Assembly (NCBI RefSeq): GCF_042453785.1
Contig: NC_091675.1
Coordinates: 2,926,501-2,990,500, forward strand
Direction: 5' to 3'
Source of the DNA: Malus domestica
Taxonomy: Eukaryota > Streptophyta > Magnoliopsida > Rosales > Rosaceae
Length of the DNA stretch: 64,000 nt
Shown here: positions 12,106 through 24,091 of the stretch, piece after piece
How positions within the stretch are numbered: position 1 is the stretch's first letter
Layout: the number at the start of each line of letters is the position of its first letter
Translations under genes and position numbers: made by a program
The notes under the pieces: model-generated
Databases searched by the model: none
Told to the model about the DNA's origin: nothing
The model's input: only the letters and a program-made list of their open reading frames with translations

Positions 12106-12462
12106 GGTTAAAAACGTTTAATTTACATTTAAAATTCTCGGTTTCAACTTCTCTTCCTCGTATCGGTTAAGTCAAAAAGAGAAGAAAAAAAAATTGTTTA
12201 GACTAAATTACGTTTTCAATATAGTTTGAGTGATATTCTATTTTTGTTCATACGCATATAACTTGGATTATTTTATCCTATAGTTCCAACGGTTAAAAAT
12301 GTTTAATTTACATTTAAAATTCTCGGTTTCAACTTCTCTTCCTCGTATCGGTTAAGTAAAAAAAAGAAGAAAAAAAAATTGTTTTGGCTAAATTACGTTT
12401 TCAATATAGTTTGAATGATATTCTATTTTTGTTCATACGCAGATAACTTGGATTATTTTATC
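12106..12462 (+). repeat. 185-bp tandem duplication
   Basis: Two adjacent copies start at GGTTAAAAACG (12106) and GGTTAAAAATG (12291). They share TTTAATTTACATTTAAAATT, CTTCTCTTCCTCGTATCGG, and TTTTTGTTCATACGC...ATAACTTGGATTATTTTATC with few differences. Period 185 bp, about 1.9 copies. No coding content. Confidence 0.9.
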
Positions 12463-12735
12463 GTGTTTACTATCCCGTTAAAACTGACGGTAATGATTTA
12501 ACACAATAAATAGTATGAAGAGAATCAAATTGTAGACGCATATTATCCTTCTAAGATTTGTGGGGACTGGGTGGTTATACAATGTCCATTTCACTTGATT
12601 AGTAAAAAGTCCAGTGAGAAAGATTTAAGATTGTATGTATTACTTAAATAAACAGCATGAGTAAGCAAATTGGAGGCATGGATAAACCAAGTCATATAAT
12701 CCAACATCTTCAAGTTCATCTAGCTCTCCTTTCTT

Positions 12736-13350
12736 TTACTTGATATCTACTTTTCTTTTTTTGTTTATTGATACTTCTGATGGGGTGGAGGAATCGAAAT
12801 CGCGACCTCGGGTGTATGGGGGGATGTTTTTACCAGACCGAGTTGCAAGCTCTTTGTAACTCTCTCTCCGACTCAAGACACTAAAACATAATTCATATGA
12901 GTTTGTTTTGTCGTAATATATCCCGATTTGATCACCAGGACCAAGTGATCTACGCTCAATAAAATTAAGACGCCAGTGGCCTTCAAACACAGCCAATAAG
13001 GTTGGACATTGGGTATCCGTTGAGCCTAAGATGACTTCCTTTGACGGTGACGATAGTGGTGATGACGATGGCGGCGATGCGGATGGGTGAACCCATTGCC
13101 CATCCCTAAAGACCGTCCGCCTTTCCCTGTAAATGCGAAAATGTAGTATGTGTACGGTATTGGTGTCGACGTCCTTTACCCGGATGGGCGTTGAATCTAT
13201 GTTTACTCTTATGATTTTGTTTCGGTCCCAATACCTAAATATATGCGTCTCGACGTCGTTCATGTCTAAATAGAGGCAACATCCTCCGGCCTCGGCAGCC
13301 GTCAGCTCCTTCTTGATCTTCCACTCGCTGTGAAACTCTTCCTGCGCCAT
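12736..13350 (-). CDS. B3-domain-like protein (DUF313 type)
   Basis: Intronless, 204 residues. The body resembles plant B3 DNA-binding proteins of the At2g33720/At1g05920 group: WKIKKELTAAE near the N terminus, then ETHIFRYW (residues about 34-41), IRVNIDSTPIRVKDVDTNT (48-66), WRLNFIERRSLGPGDQIGI (126-144) and a final YELCFSVLSRR strand. These proteins are thought to act in the nucleus, but many lack known targets. Between the two halves is a serine/proline-rich insert (SASPPSSSPLSSPS, residues about 90-103) that is probably disordered. The C terminus ends in basic NKKRKVD, a possible nuclear signal. A TATA-like TATATATA lies at 13422-13431, about 75 bp upstream. Whether it still binds DNA is not evident. 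Confidence 0.75.
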   Translation of the reverse strand: MAQEEFHSEWKIKKELTAAEAGGCCLYLDMNDVETHIFRYWDRNKIIRVNIDSTPIRVKDVDTNTVHILHFRIYRERRTVFRDGQWVHPSASPPSSSPLSSPSKEVILGSTDTQCPTLLAVFEGHWRLNFIERRSLGPGDQIGIYYDKTNSYELCFSVLSRRESYKELATRSGKNIPPYTRGRDFDSSTPSEVSINKKRKVDIK

Positions 13351-13421
13351 TGAAGCAATGAAAAGCTATGGGGGATGAGTGAGCAGAAGACTTGTTGTCC
13401 AAGGCAACTCCATTTTCTGAA

Positions 13422-13431
13422 GTATATATAG
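13422..13431 (-). promoter_or_regulatory. Putative TATA box of the B3-like gene
   Basis: CCTATATATACT on the minus strand, 72-81 bp upstream of the ATG at 13350, a normal plant distance for a short 5' UTR. Confidence 0.45.
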
Positions 13432-13640
13432 GAGTTCACGGTCTAATCACAATTACTGCAAATTAATCATATTTAATCTCGATGCACGAGTTCTTGAGAA
13501 ATTAAGACAATCATGCTGATAGCCTGATAGATTGTATTAAATGTGAAATTATAACAAGGCATTGGCATGGGAAGGGAAGAAGAGCCTAGTTGTGATCGAT
13601 TAGAGGACTTGTAAACAAAAATGGTTGGGGAAACATATGG

Positions 13641-16600
13641 TTATGTTGTACATAACTGCGGTACAAGGCTTCGTTGTCTAACGAGCTCGTGGAGATCATG
13701 AACAATCTTGAACACAGAATCAGGCTTTGCCAACTTCAATGCATTTTCCGACATGGCCTTTAGCTCATTGGCTTTCGGACCAAACCAATCAGCAACGATC
13801 CTTGCTATCTTTTTCGGCGATTTAGAGTATTTCCCGCACCCGTTTTCAACGACATATGGTACATTCCCAACTTCCTACAATGTGAAGAAACGGTCATTTG
13901 CTACATTTTCCAGTGAGGGGATTCTCAAAACAGAGCAGCACAAGGGAAAGTAGATTATATCATCACCATTACCTGTCCGGCAATGTAATCGTTCAGAATA
14001 ATTGGGAGGCCTCTTATCATGGCTTCTGCAATAGTTCCTGGACCAGCCTATTAAAAAGAAGTAGACAAAATGGTTGGTAACAAAATATACAAGACTGTCA
14101 TGGTTTTTATGGTTGTTGACAAACTTACCTTTGTAATTATGCAGTCGCAAGCTCCCATGCATTCCTCCATTTTAGTAACAAACCCCTTCACCTATAATGT
14201 CAATCAATTTTAGATACTAACTTCTGTTTATCTAATGCTGTGTTTCGGACTATGCATTCAAAGGGTATAAAAATACCTGGACAGGGATCTTCCAGTTGAT
14301 TGAAAGCAACTTGTTCGCAAGCTTTTTGTTGCGACCACATATGACAAGGACCTGGCCTACAGGCTCCCCAAGATTCTCGTCATATAATGCATCCCCAAGT
14401 GCCCGAGCTGTAGCCTCGATAGGACCCATTCCTTCTCCTCCTCCCATTAGCAACACAGCAGGAAGATCCTCCTCCATTCCTAGTTCTCTTCGAAGTTCAG
14501 CCTGCATTGAAATAAACAAAACATGACAAAGGTAGTCAACATTTATTTAAAACCACGGTCTGCGATCGTGGAATGTGCAATCTAAAACCACTGTCTACAA
14601 ATGCTTTTACCGTAACTCATAGAAGAGTATTATCTTTATATCATCAAAATCCAATTGACAGCTTACAACTACTGATTTCAAATTTCCAATCAACATTCAT
14701 GAGCCCTTTTATTATCACACCACTTGCCGATTCTTTTAGTCGTACAACAATTACATCAAGGTTAAAGAGTATGTTGATCAGTAACCAACCTTTGGTCGCA
14801 CAGGCTTGACAAAGTTAGGCCGCACAGGGAGGCCATAAACCTTGATTTGGGAAGTCTGGAGTCCAGCTTTCAATGCCCTCTTAGCAACCTCGGTTGTTGG
14901 GCAATAGCATCTCGTTACAAGCTTATGAAACCTGGAAATCAAAACATAAAATATCGAAGGTATGCTTGGAAAAGGAGGCTATGTTTCCTAATAGGAGCTC
15001 TGTGCAAAACTAACCATGTAGGATGGCAAGTACTTAAATCCGTGACAACTGTGGTAAAAACTATCTTCTTCAATAGACCCTTTCCCCTCAAGACACGAAG
15101 TGGTACATGCTGCATCAGCGGATGCACACTGATAATAATATCCGGCTGGTATTTCATCAGTCCTTTGGCAACCTCCCTACAAAACGAAACAGAATTTGAG
15201 GATGTCAACAAGGCATACTGCCGAAATGCTGTCTTTGAGCCATAATTTGACACGGTTATATTTGTGAAAAAAGAGAAAGGTTTGACGGAACATATGAAAA
15301 ACTCATGAATAGTAGGACAAATTTGCTCATTTCTGTATCTGTAATCCTATCTGACGTTTTCCTCACAGGGTTTAAAAATCTGCCAGAACAGCATACAATC
15401 TCGTCCTCAAAAATGCCATTTCCATCGAAATTTATGAGCTTATAGTGCATAAGATACATGATTAAAAAAGTTGTAAATTCCTGAATGCTATTCTAATCAC
15501 TAAAACTTATGGTCAACGGCTGCTGCAATATATAACCATTCGAAAATTGAAAGGCGTGTTATATTTTAATTTAAGATATGGTGGTCAACTATGACATGAA
15601 GCAAAAGAATGTACAACTACCTTGGAAAACAGACTACAACAACAACAAAGACAGTCGAAATGATTATAAATTTATAAGCATTAACCTATAATGAAAACAA
15701 ATTCCTACCGAGCTATAAATGTAGAAGTTGCTGCAAAATTAGACTGATGCACCAGACGCGGAGCGGTTCCATAGTATGTCATTTTCCATAACGGCCCGTG
15801 TTTCACCAAGAAATTATAGCTCCTGGGAAGTTGATTAAATGGCCAAGGCGTATGATCCGACCATAAGTCAGTAACAAAGACCTGCGATATGCACTCTTAA
15901 TTGAAAACATGATCAACAAATATGCACACTCACATATCCATTTTTCTTTCTCCCCCAAGTATTCTCATTAATTAATGAAATTTTGAGGGAAAGAAGATAA
16001 AAATTATACTTTTCGATCTTACTCCCTATGGTGTTATGCTATTACATTGCTTTTTTCATGTAATTCCCATTTCTCTCTACATTAGTCAAACAACCAAATA
16101 CAAGTTCCATAACAAAGTTGAAATTTTTAGCACAATTCAGAATAACTGACCTGATATTCGTCCCCAAACTCCTCATTAAACGCTGCCTTAATCGCCTCCG
16201 CAGAAGCGCGGTGGCCGCCGCCGGTGTCACTCATCAAAATCAATACTTTCTTGGGGCTCTCCGCCTCCACACCATTCAACGCAATCCCATTATCGTTAAC
16301 GCCGCCGCCATCTTCTATCAACACATTGTTATTGTCCCCAACGCCGTTATCCGACCCATTTCCATTTCCGTCCCCGGACCCGACGCGAACAGAAGCGAAC
16401 CCAATTGGGAATCTTTCACAGTGGAACCGAATAGCCCGATTAAACTCCGTCACAACCCTCCGAATGCCCGAACCGCCGCGACTGCTCAAACTTAGTGAAG
16501 CTGAAACACCGACCTTGGGCTTCGTCCCGGCACCTGAAGCACCCCCAAAGGCGTCGAAATACAAGAAATTCGACAAAAACGAGGAGTGCCCATCTGAACC

Positions 16601-16702
16601 GGAACTGCTGTGAGGCCCTGAGCTGAAGGCGAACCGACCCAATCGGGAAACGAGGTCATAGACCGGGCTGGGTTCCTGGGTTGCGACAGAAGAGTTATAC
16701 AT
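13641..16702 (-). CDS. MGD1: Monogalactosyldiacylglycerol synthase, chloroplastic
   Basis: Eight exons: 16702-16151, 15881-15709, 15176-15015, 14931-14790, 14501-14277, 14191-14129, 14047-13973, 13874-13641; 541 residues, close to type A MGD1. The enzyme transfers galactose from UDP-galactose to diacylglycerol in the inner chloroplast envelope, making the main thylakoid lipid. The N-terminal 100 or so residues are Ser/Gly-rich, fitting a transit peptide. The GT28 family domain starts at [18 protein letters not shown] (about residue 153); [52 protein letters not shown] and [20 protein letters not shown] follow, the last two being the UDP-sugar-binding half. The long N-terminal region separates it from the MGD2/3 type. 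By recollection, the Arabidopsis gene adjoins DBR1, which lies 30 kb away here. Confidence 0.96.
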
Positions 16703-19260
16703 GGTGGGATTTATGGGTTGGGGAGATTAAACCATGGCGGACGAGCAGTGAATTGGGTTTTGGGTAAAAAGGCTGGAAAATGAAACGCCAGAAGAGAACA
16801 AGGTGAGCTTCGAAGGGAGAGAGAGAGAGAGGGAAGGGGATGTGGGGGGTTTTGGAGAGACAGTGAAGTTAGCGGAGTGGAAATCTTGGAGGGGATTTTG
16901 GTGCGTACAAGACTACGAATGCATGTGCGCGCGCGAGTGATAGGAGGAGATTCTTGGTATATTAGGCACAAAATTGGTAGCAAGAGAGTGGGTCGTCTTT
17001 AACTATATTGGGTTGGATTGGTTAGGTTTATCCCAACTCAAGTTGGTCTATAATCTCTCTATATACTTTTGTAACTTGGAGAGAGATTCGAATTTGGTGT
17101 AAAGATACGGGTTCATTATTCTAACTAATTGGTTCAATTCATATCTCTACGAAAGACACTAACAAGGTGTATTGAACTTTCTGCACTATTTTTTCAATCT
17201 TGAAGAATGCTATAATCAGTTGTCAACACACAAGATTTCTAACGACATAATTTTTTGTTGTTTTGACAACTTTAACAAGTCACTCGTATCTCTGCCAATT
17301 GTCTCGTGTTGTCTACGCCTAACAATCTCCACCTAGAAGGCCCAAAAAAACATATGAATTAATTATTTTTCTATTGAAGTTTTGTGAGTACACATTGCAT
17401 TAATCGCCCCAAATGGCCAATTGACTTTAGCAAATACTCATGTAGTTTGACTACAATGCATCAATGATTGTACATGGTGATTGACCTTAACACAACTCTA
17501 CTCTTGTTAGGTCAACAACCCAAAAATGCATGTTGTTACCATTCAAAAAATTTAATCATAAATGAGAATCTAGTCAAGTTAGAACGTAAAGAATGACCAA
17601 AAAACAAGTTTTGGCCTCGAGATCTTTGTGTTATGTTGTAAATATTAGTTAAGGTGTGAAGGCCAGAACAAATCAATGAACACATTTGCCAACACCATAT
17701 AAACTTCACATTAATAGTGTGAAATCGTACATAAAAGCTACGGGAGATTAAATTATGTGCGTATTTTGATTGAATTTTACACGTTTTTGCTTTTTTATTA
17801 ACAAACGATAGCGTTAATAATTAATTTAGTAATTGTTAAGAAAAGAAAAATCGGTAAACATCAAACCCGTATCATGATACATAAACTTAATAATTTTCTG
17901 CTACTGCAATAAAAATGTCATCTGCACATCATTTCGCTTTTGTTAGAGCCAAAAGGGGAAAAAGCACAATCACCATGTGATTTTCGTTCTTATTAAATTT
18001 TGGTGTTGGTAAATTGTAAGCAGCCCATGTGATTTATATGCCATTTGACTCGAGTGGACGGACCGTCCAGAACCACCGGCCTTTTGGATTTCTAATTCAC
18101 CGACCAACTTGTGTCCTTGCTTCTGAAATTGGGCTCGTGGTGACCAAAATTTGAGCCGGAATTTATATCAAAAATTTGGGTCAGAAGACAGTTATCAAAG
18201 GTGGGTAGGCCCATGCTCGTGAGAGAAAGCCGAATCCGTAAGCCCTAAACCACCCCGAAATAGAATGGCTTCATATTGGTCCGCAAATTACACGCGTCAA
18301 GTAAATTATAGTATCTTTAATTTTAGTGTTTTTCAGTTGACTGAGGGTAATCGAGCTTAAGACACGTTGAGCATGAAAAGTAACACAACCAACAAGTTAC
18401 AAGGGCACAGGTTTCACTTGAGATATGTTCATCTATTACATTTGAACTTAGAGCATCCGAGATTACACACACATGACATGTATTTTGTTATTGAACTCTT
18501 TGTGTGGATAATACGAAATATTTCTCTAACAAAATCTAAACAATGCAAATGTAGGCACAACCATATTGACTAGAGCAAATGTTATTCTTTCTTCATTTGA
18601 GTTTGAATTTTCATTCTCATAATTAATATTTGATTAAAGTATCAAACATCTTTCATGTTGAGAAGAAAATAAAAAGATCCATGCACCCAAAATTGGTCAT
18701 GACATCACATAATGCACTTTGACATGTCAAGAGGCAACAAATTCTTTTCTCTCAGATTGGCAATGATTTTATGGGGGCAAGGCAATGCCTTTTTCTGCAA
18801 GGGATTTAGAACTTTTCAATCACAAAAAAGTAGCAGCTACTAGGCCAAGAAGTGCTTATTGCTCTTTGCAGAAAATGCTTTCATCTAATCACACTACTTC
18901 TCATCCATCCCACATGCTCCAATCCACTAACAAATTTCAAAAGCCTTATTATATCAGAGATTATGTGCAAACCCTAACCACAGAGAATTCAACTCTCTCA
19001 ATCATGGCTGTATTTTTTCCTCATGTGGCAGGGTTTGAGAATTGCTTGACTTTATGTGTCTTAAAGTAAAAGCTTTTCTATTATATGGAGAGATTAGTTA
19101 ATTGGGTATTATCTTGAGGATATTTCATGTCCAACGAAATTTTTATTAAGGTTTTATATAGTTGATAATTATTTTATTTTCAGTGTTTAATTTGTGACTA
19201 ATTACCTTCATGATAATTTGAAAATTTGAGATTAATTAGATCCATACTCTTAGCACTTTA
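16703..19260. other. Gene-poor stretch downstream of the MGD1 start
   Basis: The first few hundred bases are the MGD1 promoter and 5' UTR, with a GA-rich tract near 16819-16835. The rest is AT-rich and I see no gene. The open frame 18785-19069 (+) codes for 94 residues with no recognisable domain. Confidence 0.4.
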
Positions 19261-19597
19261 GAGCATCTAAAAAAGAGATGTAAAAATGTCAAAATCAACA
19301 CTAATAGTAAAAAAGACAGCAACAATGTTTTCTAACCGCAAAGCCAAATCTGATGTGGCATGACATGGATTGACAGTCCTCACCCTTCTGCCAAAATTGA
19401 CAGAAGCTTCAAATATTTTTTTAATTGATTATTAAATACAATTTTGTTGGTTTTAAACATTTATTATAATAGTTTTAGGTAATGAAAATTAAAAACATAC
19501 CATGTGGAGAGTGAATTTTTAAAAATGTCAAAGTGTCACATAAGCTGTCAAATTTAAAATTTATGTTTAAAATGTAGCATCTTCTTTGAAGATGCTC
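19261..19597. mobile_element. MITE with GAGCATCT ends
   Basis: A 337-bp element starting GAGCATCTAAAAAAGAGATG and ending CTTCTTTGAAGATGCTC. The flanks repeat TTAGCACTTTA (left, 19250-19260) and TTATGCACTTTA (right, 19598-19609), an imperfect 11-12-bp duplication. Internal TAAAAATGTCAAA and its near-mirror add to the palindrome. No coding capacity; a DNA-transposon derivative, superfamily uncertain (hAT or Mutator). Confidence 0.7.
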
Positions 19598-19792
19598 TTA
19601 TGCACTTTAACTAAGAACAACAAGCAATGCAACTCAGCCAAATTACAATTTATGAAAATAAATTATTAATTTCTTTATTAAGGATAATTAACTAAGGACA
19701 AATCACTTTGGATGATCCAAATTCCACAATATTATGCTTCCCCAAAATTCAAAGTGGTAACAATTTTGGTAAGAAATGACATAATTATTTTT

Positions 19793-19950
19793 AGGGAACT
19801 TTAATGAAAAGCTTCCGATACTGTTTACTTTAACAAAAAATCACATTTTTACATTAAAAAGTCAATCATGGTACTATTCACTTTACCTTTTATTTTGTTC
19901 TTATCTTTAAAACTCAAAGTTTTCAAACTCTTTTCATTAGTTTTCTTTTA
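19793..19950 (+). repeat. About 160-bp dispersed repeat, copy 2
   Basis: From AGGGAACTTTAATGAAAAGC to TTTTCATTAGTTTTC; same family as 5383-5540 and 55610-55762, and the same orientation. Confidence 0.65.
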
Positions 19951-20289
19951 TTTTTACTGTGTTTTTTTGCATAGGTTTCAAAACTTTGTTCATGGCAACT
20001 GTCCCCATATTATCATTTCGTAACCAATTACTTAATTTATATTTTTCTAAGTAACCAATAGTAATGTACCAACTTAATCCTTGCTTTTCCATCTTTGCTG
20101 GACCAAGAAGCTTTAACTTTTAGACATGAAGAAATAAGTGTGATATTGACAATCTCATATCTCCTCCATACGACACGCTTGACTAGCTACCCTCCTGTCG
20201 TTCTATTTTCAACCCCGTATTCAATCATGAATCTTATAGTTTTGCTCATTTTTTGTTTTTTTTTTATTTTATTTTAATTTTATTATTAT

Positions 20290-20408
20290 TACGAGATCGA
20301 GAATGAAGAGTTCAAAATTATTATATTAATTAGGAAAGAGGAAAATTTCGAACTCATAACGCATGGGTAGAAATCCAACGCCCTATTTACTAAGTTATTA
20401 GCCAACAT
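20290..20408 (-). repeat. tRNA-like SINE relic
   Basis: On the minus strand the head reads TTGGCTAATAACTTAGTAAA...GCGTTGGATTTC and then GAGTTCGAAATT (B-box-like), followed by an AT-rich body. A similar relic is at 58722-58860. The copy is eroded and its ends are uncertain. Confidence 0.4.
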
Positions 20409-21297
20409 GCATATTTTTGTTTCTTTTATTTACACTAATAACATGCTTACTTACTTCAAATGCATTTTAAATGGTTACAATTGTTTTTTGTACGTTTATT
20501 AATATATATATGTATTTTTCTTTTTGATACAGTTATATTATTTAGATTGAGAGAGTGAGACAATAAAGTAGTTGTGAACTCATTAATCTCAAGATTTAAA
20601 TCTAATACCTCTTACTTAAAAGTATTCTAATTTTTAACTTCTCTTGCATTAAATGAAAATTATACAATAAACACAGTTCGTAATTTAATACTTGGTAAGT
20701 CATGTAGTAAATTGATTAGGAGATCTAGTAGTCTATGTTCTTTTATATCCTTGACTTCAATAATTCATATAGCTTTCCTTGTTTTAAATAAGTAATGTCA
20801 CGTATACGACTTCTATTAAGTAGTTCCATGAAGCTTAGTTATAGGGTGCGGAAGAAAATGCAGTGCCAATCATTTTAGACAGGCTTATGATGGATTCATT
20901 GACTGAGCAAAAGAAACGACCTAATTTCAAAAAGAGAGGATAATGATTCATTGACCACTTGGTTTATGACTTGTGAGGGAGAATCCAATCGTCAACAAGA
21001 AAGTTCATCTCTTGGAAAAATGCATGTGAAAGGAACGCAGAAGCGTCCGAAACCAATCCAAATGGTAAAAACGTACAAGAATTAAAGACTGGGAGAAGTG
21101 GAGAAATTGGTAGAAAGCATTGAGCAGACAAGGATGTGAAACTCCCAATCATTTTAGACCTTGATTTCAGTGATGTACTTACTACTTAGAGTCAAACTAA
21201 ATTCAACGATCAATAATACAAATTATACCACACTAGATGTTCTAGTCCAATACTGCGTCTAACTCTCTTTTATACGTAAGTTCGAATACCTTAGATA

Positions 21298-21655
21298 TTT
21301 TTAATGCTCGTTTGGGTAGTACTTTTTATTAATTGAGAAAACACTTTGATTTTGAAATCAGTAATTAGTAAAAATGCAAGTTAATCCTGAATAAACACTT
21401 CTCTTTTGGGACCCAAAAACATTTTCTCTAAAAAATGGTTTCAATCAGCTACTTAATATTACAGTCTAGTAGTATTCCTATTTTCTTATAAGTGAGAGAT
21501 TTTAGGTTCGATTTTCGTCAAAGGCGAATTTGAACCATGTTATTGCTAGCCCATTATGAGGCTCAGACTACTCTTCCATCTACACTTAGCATAGATAATA
21601 TCATTTGTTAAAAAAAAAAAAATCAATCATTTAAAATCACTTTCCAAACGAGCTC
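21298..21655. mobile_element. MITE with GCTCGTTTGG ends, interrupted by a SINE
   Basis: The left end GCTCGTTTGGGTAGTACTTTTT is mirrored by AATCACTTTCCAAACGAGC on the right. Between them lies the SINE at 21461-21622, so the MITE was there first. No reliable target duplication was found. Confidence 0.5.
21461..21622 (+). repeat. tRNA-derived SINE, uninterrupted copy
   Basis: Begins ACAGTCTAGTAGTATTCC (A-box region), continues AAGTGAGAGATTTTAGGTTC with GGTTCGATT (B box), and ends GATAATATCATTTGTT followed by 13 A. The internal Pol III promoter and A-tail mark a SINE. It is the reference copy for the interrupted one that follows. Confidence 0.8.
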
Positions 21656-21700
21656 TTAAAAATTGAGTGTTTAATATCGTTTTTATATAGTCATTTAGTA

Positions 21701-22055
21701 CTACGATCTAGTGATATTCCTCTTCACTTGTAAAAGATTTGGATCATTTCCTGAGGCAATGGAGAGGATCCTCCTGACCAAGCATTGTGGGTTGTTGGAT
21801 AGAATCCAACGGCTATAATTATTATAACTTTAAAAGGACCCTCTGTTTGTAGCGGTTGAATAAAAATTCAATGGCCCACAATGTTTGGTCAGGAGGATCC
21901 TCTTCATTGGCTCAGGAGAGGATCCAAATCCACTTGTAAGTGAGAGATTTTAGGTTCGATTCTCGCTAAAGGTAAATTTGAACTATATTATTGTTAGCCC
22001 ATTATGTGATTAAGCTCACATCCCATCCACTTAGATAATATCGTTTTATATAAAA
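21701..22055 (+). repeat. tRNA-derived SINE split by a MITE
   Basis: The head (ACGATCTAGTGATATTCCTC, to 21733) and body (GTGAGAGATTTTAGGTTCGA, from 21940) are the same family as 21461-21622. They are separated by the MITE 21734-21930 and one copy of its 9-bp duplication CACTTGTAA. Dropping these rejoins the SINE consensus ...TTCACTTGTAAGTGAGAG. The SINE end reads GATAATATCGTTTTATAT. Confidence 0.85.
21734..21930. mobile_element. Mutator-like MITE, copy 2, inside a SINE
   Basis: A 197-bp palindromic element with inverted arms of about 57 bp (GATTTGGATC...GGAGAGGATCCTCCTGACCA on the left and its mirror on the right). The flanking 9-bp duplication is identical: CACTTGTAA at 21725-21733 and 21931-21939. 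The centre holds ATTATTATAACTTTAAAAGG, also seen in copy 3. Confidence 0.9.
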
Positions 22056-23545
22056 GAAAGTTAATAAATAATATTTTTAACTATACAGAGTCAATTATTT
22101 TGTCTTTTTAGCATTTTTTTTCAACTCAAAATTCATTTGCTTTTACCTTTATACGACCAATTGTAGCAAAATTAAAGCAACCAGAAATAATGATTGGACG
22201 GGTGTGGTCTTAATCGGTCGACAAGTCCGCCAAAGACTTGTTCATGTGAACTGAAGAAACCATGCATTGATCATTTTCGTACCGGAAACCTACCAGATAA
22301 GCCTACTGCGGGAAAAGATAGCCGCCGTTGCGTATCCCATTCCCAGGCATCGAACGGCCATGATTACTAAAGCTCGAAGTTTTGCTAAGATATGTGGCAA
22401 TGATTAGGGTTGGATTTCGTTTTTCCAAACTATTAACAAAATAAAATGGGTCTGCATCATTAGAATTTACTTACAGATTATGTGATCGACCAGTTTATAA
22501 TATTTTTCATTGCACCGGTTTCGTAGTAGGTAACGATTGAAACATAACAGAACGATAAAACATAAATTGCATGTTGCAAGCAAAATCTGATAGTTTATTA
22601 TTTAGTGTTATACATTAATTTGTCTGAATTTACTTTTTCTTATGATAACTATTGTAAGATGAGAAAATTGGATACTTTTTTTAATATAAATATTGTAAGA
22701 TGAGAAAATTGAATGCAAAACTTCGACGGACGAAAATAAATCATCAACTACTCATGGCAATTACCACACAAGTTTTCTATAAACAGTGGCAGCAAGTGAT
22801 GAGTGACAAGAGAGTGGTCTTACACAGCACATTAGTATTCCGTGCTTGATATATTTTAAAAGTCTTGATTCAATGGCGGCTTAATTTGCTAAAATATTTG
22901 TTTATGTGTAATAAAAGATGTGATCTAATAAATATCCTGCCGTAAATGAAATGATAAGGGAAATAATATTCATTTTTATTTCCGGCTTATGTATATTTTT
23001 GTTTATTTTTAATATTTACACTAAAAATACAAGTGATCGTTTACCATAGTAATGGAAATGAGTTGTTCCTTTGCATTTCGACGTTGGTTCGAACTTTATC
23101 GATTCCCTAATCTAACAACTAACAACCAATACTATCGTCTTATCAAAAACAAATATTTACACTAAAAATAGAGTTTTATGATAAAAATTAATATTTTCTA
23201 TAAAAAAAAAGAACAAAAATTAATATGTGTGGGCAAAAAAAAATATGACGAACATAAATTATTTCCCAATAATGTATTAATAATTAATAACTCAGTCAAA
23301 AAACGTCGATATATAATTGATCAACTCGGTCATGACAGTCACAGCTCGGCTATATATTAAACAAAAAAAATCATTTAAATAAAAAAAATCCTTACAAACT
23401 CGCATGCACGACGAACAGAAAAGTCTCACACACATATATAATTATATACTGGTATTACAGAAATCCAAAAAAATCTATCAGAAAAAAGAAAATACATTAT
23501 ATTTTGGTTGACAGAAATTTGATATGTAATTTAATTATTTAATAT
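22056..23545. other. AT-rich spacer without a gene
   Basis: Includes a short direct repeat, ATTGTAAGATGAGAAAATTG, at about 22650 and 22688. The open frame at 23178-23360 has no recognisable signature. The 3' UTR of the VQ gene lies at the right end. Confidence 0.4.
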
Positions 23546-24091
23546 TTAGGAGGACGGCAGAGACTTGTGATCAAGTTGACTGGGTGAACTCAGTGGAAAC
23601 AGAGTCAGCAGCTCGGGCGGCTCGGCCCCTCTGGGCGTACTGAGCGGCGAAGGGTGCAAATAAAAACCCTTCTCCGCAATTGCCTTGTCCTCCTCCGCCA
23701 CCGCCGCGGGAGACGACGGCGACTCGGACCCTGAACTCGGGAATGAAAACGAGTCGAACCCGAGTGGTGTGATGGGACTCGGAATCGGCTGAGAGCCGTG
23801 TAGGGTGGCGAGGCTGAGTTTGATCTCCAGCTTTCTCATGGTATGTCTCCGCTCTTGGAGCTTGAACGGTGACCGGCGGGGGCTTGTTAGGTCACCGGGA
23901 GTGGTGGGTGATTTAGGGTAGTGCCTTGCTGGGTGGGTGACCGGGAGCTTTTCCGAGTTGCCGGATAAGCCGGTGAGCTTCTGAACGAGGTCTCTGAAGT
24001 TGTTTGTGTCTGCCTGAACGAAGGTTGTGGGTGACGATGTTGGTGAACAGAGGTTGCTGTTGCTTTGTATTGAGTGATGATGTCTTTCCAT
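23546..24091 (-). CDS. VQ motif-containing protein (VQ11/VQ31-like)
   Basis: Intronless, 181 residues, as most plant VQ genes are. The VQ motif FRDLVQKLTG lies at residues 32-41; this short segment binds the DNA-binding domain of WRKY factors, so a nuclear WRKY cofactor role is expected. Other conserved blocks: TSPRRSPFKLQERRHTMRKL (about 69-88) and the C-terminal KGFYLHPSPLSTPRGAEPPE with FPLSSP. These SP/TP sites are typical targets of MAP kinases in the VQ4/VQ11/VQ31/VQ33 subgroup. The sequence just upstream is GA/CT-rich (24092-24145). Which subgroup member it matches cannot be settled by eye. Confidence 0.9.
   Translation of the reverse strand: MERHHHSIQSNSNLCSPTSSPTTFVQADTNNFRDLVQKLTGLSGNSEKLPVTHPARHYPKSPTTPGDLTSPRRSPFKLQERRHTMRKLEIKLSLATLHGSQPIPSPITPLGFDSFSFPSSGSESPSSPAAVAEEDKAIAEKGFYLHPSPLSTPRGAEPPELLTLFPLSSPSQLDHKSLPSS

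Noticed and set aside
16711-16983. 90-residue open frame just upstream of MGD1, possible uORF
   Set aside because: Low-complexity CT/Ser/Pro-rich leader; no evidence that the transcript begins so far upstream.
17030-17340. Segment with AACAATCTCCACCTAG, reminiscent of retroelement leader sequence
   Set aside because: No terminal repeats or coding parts could be defined; too weak to name as a fossil element.
18785-19069. 94-residue open frame on the plus strand
   Set aside because: No recognisable domain, no nearby splice or promoter context, AT-rich surroundings; likely chance.
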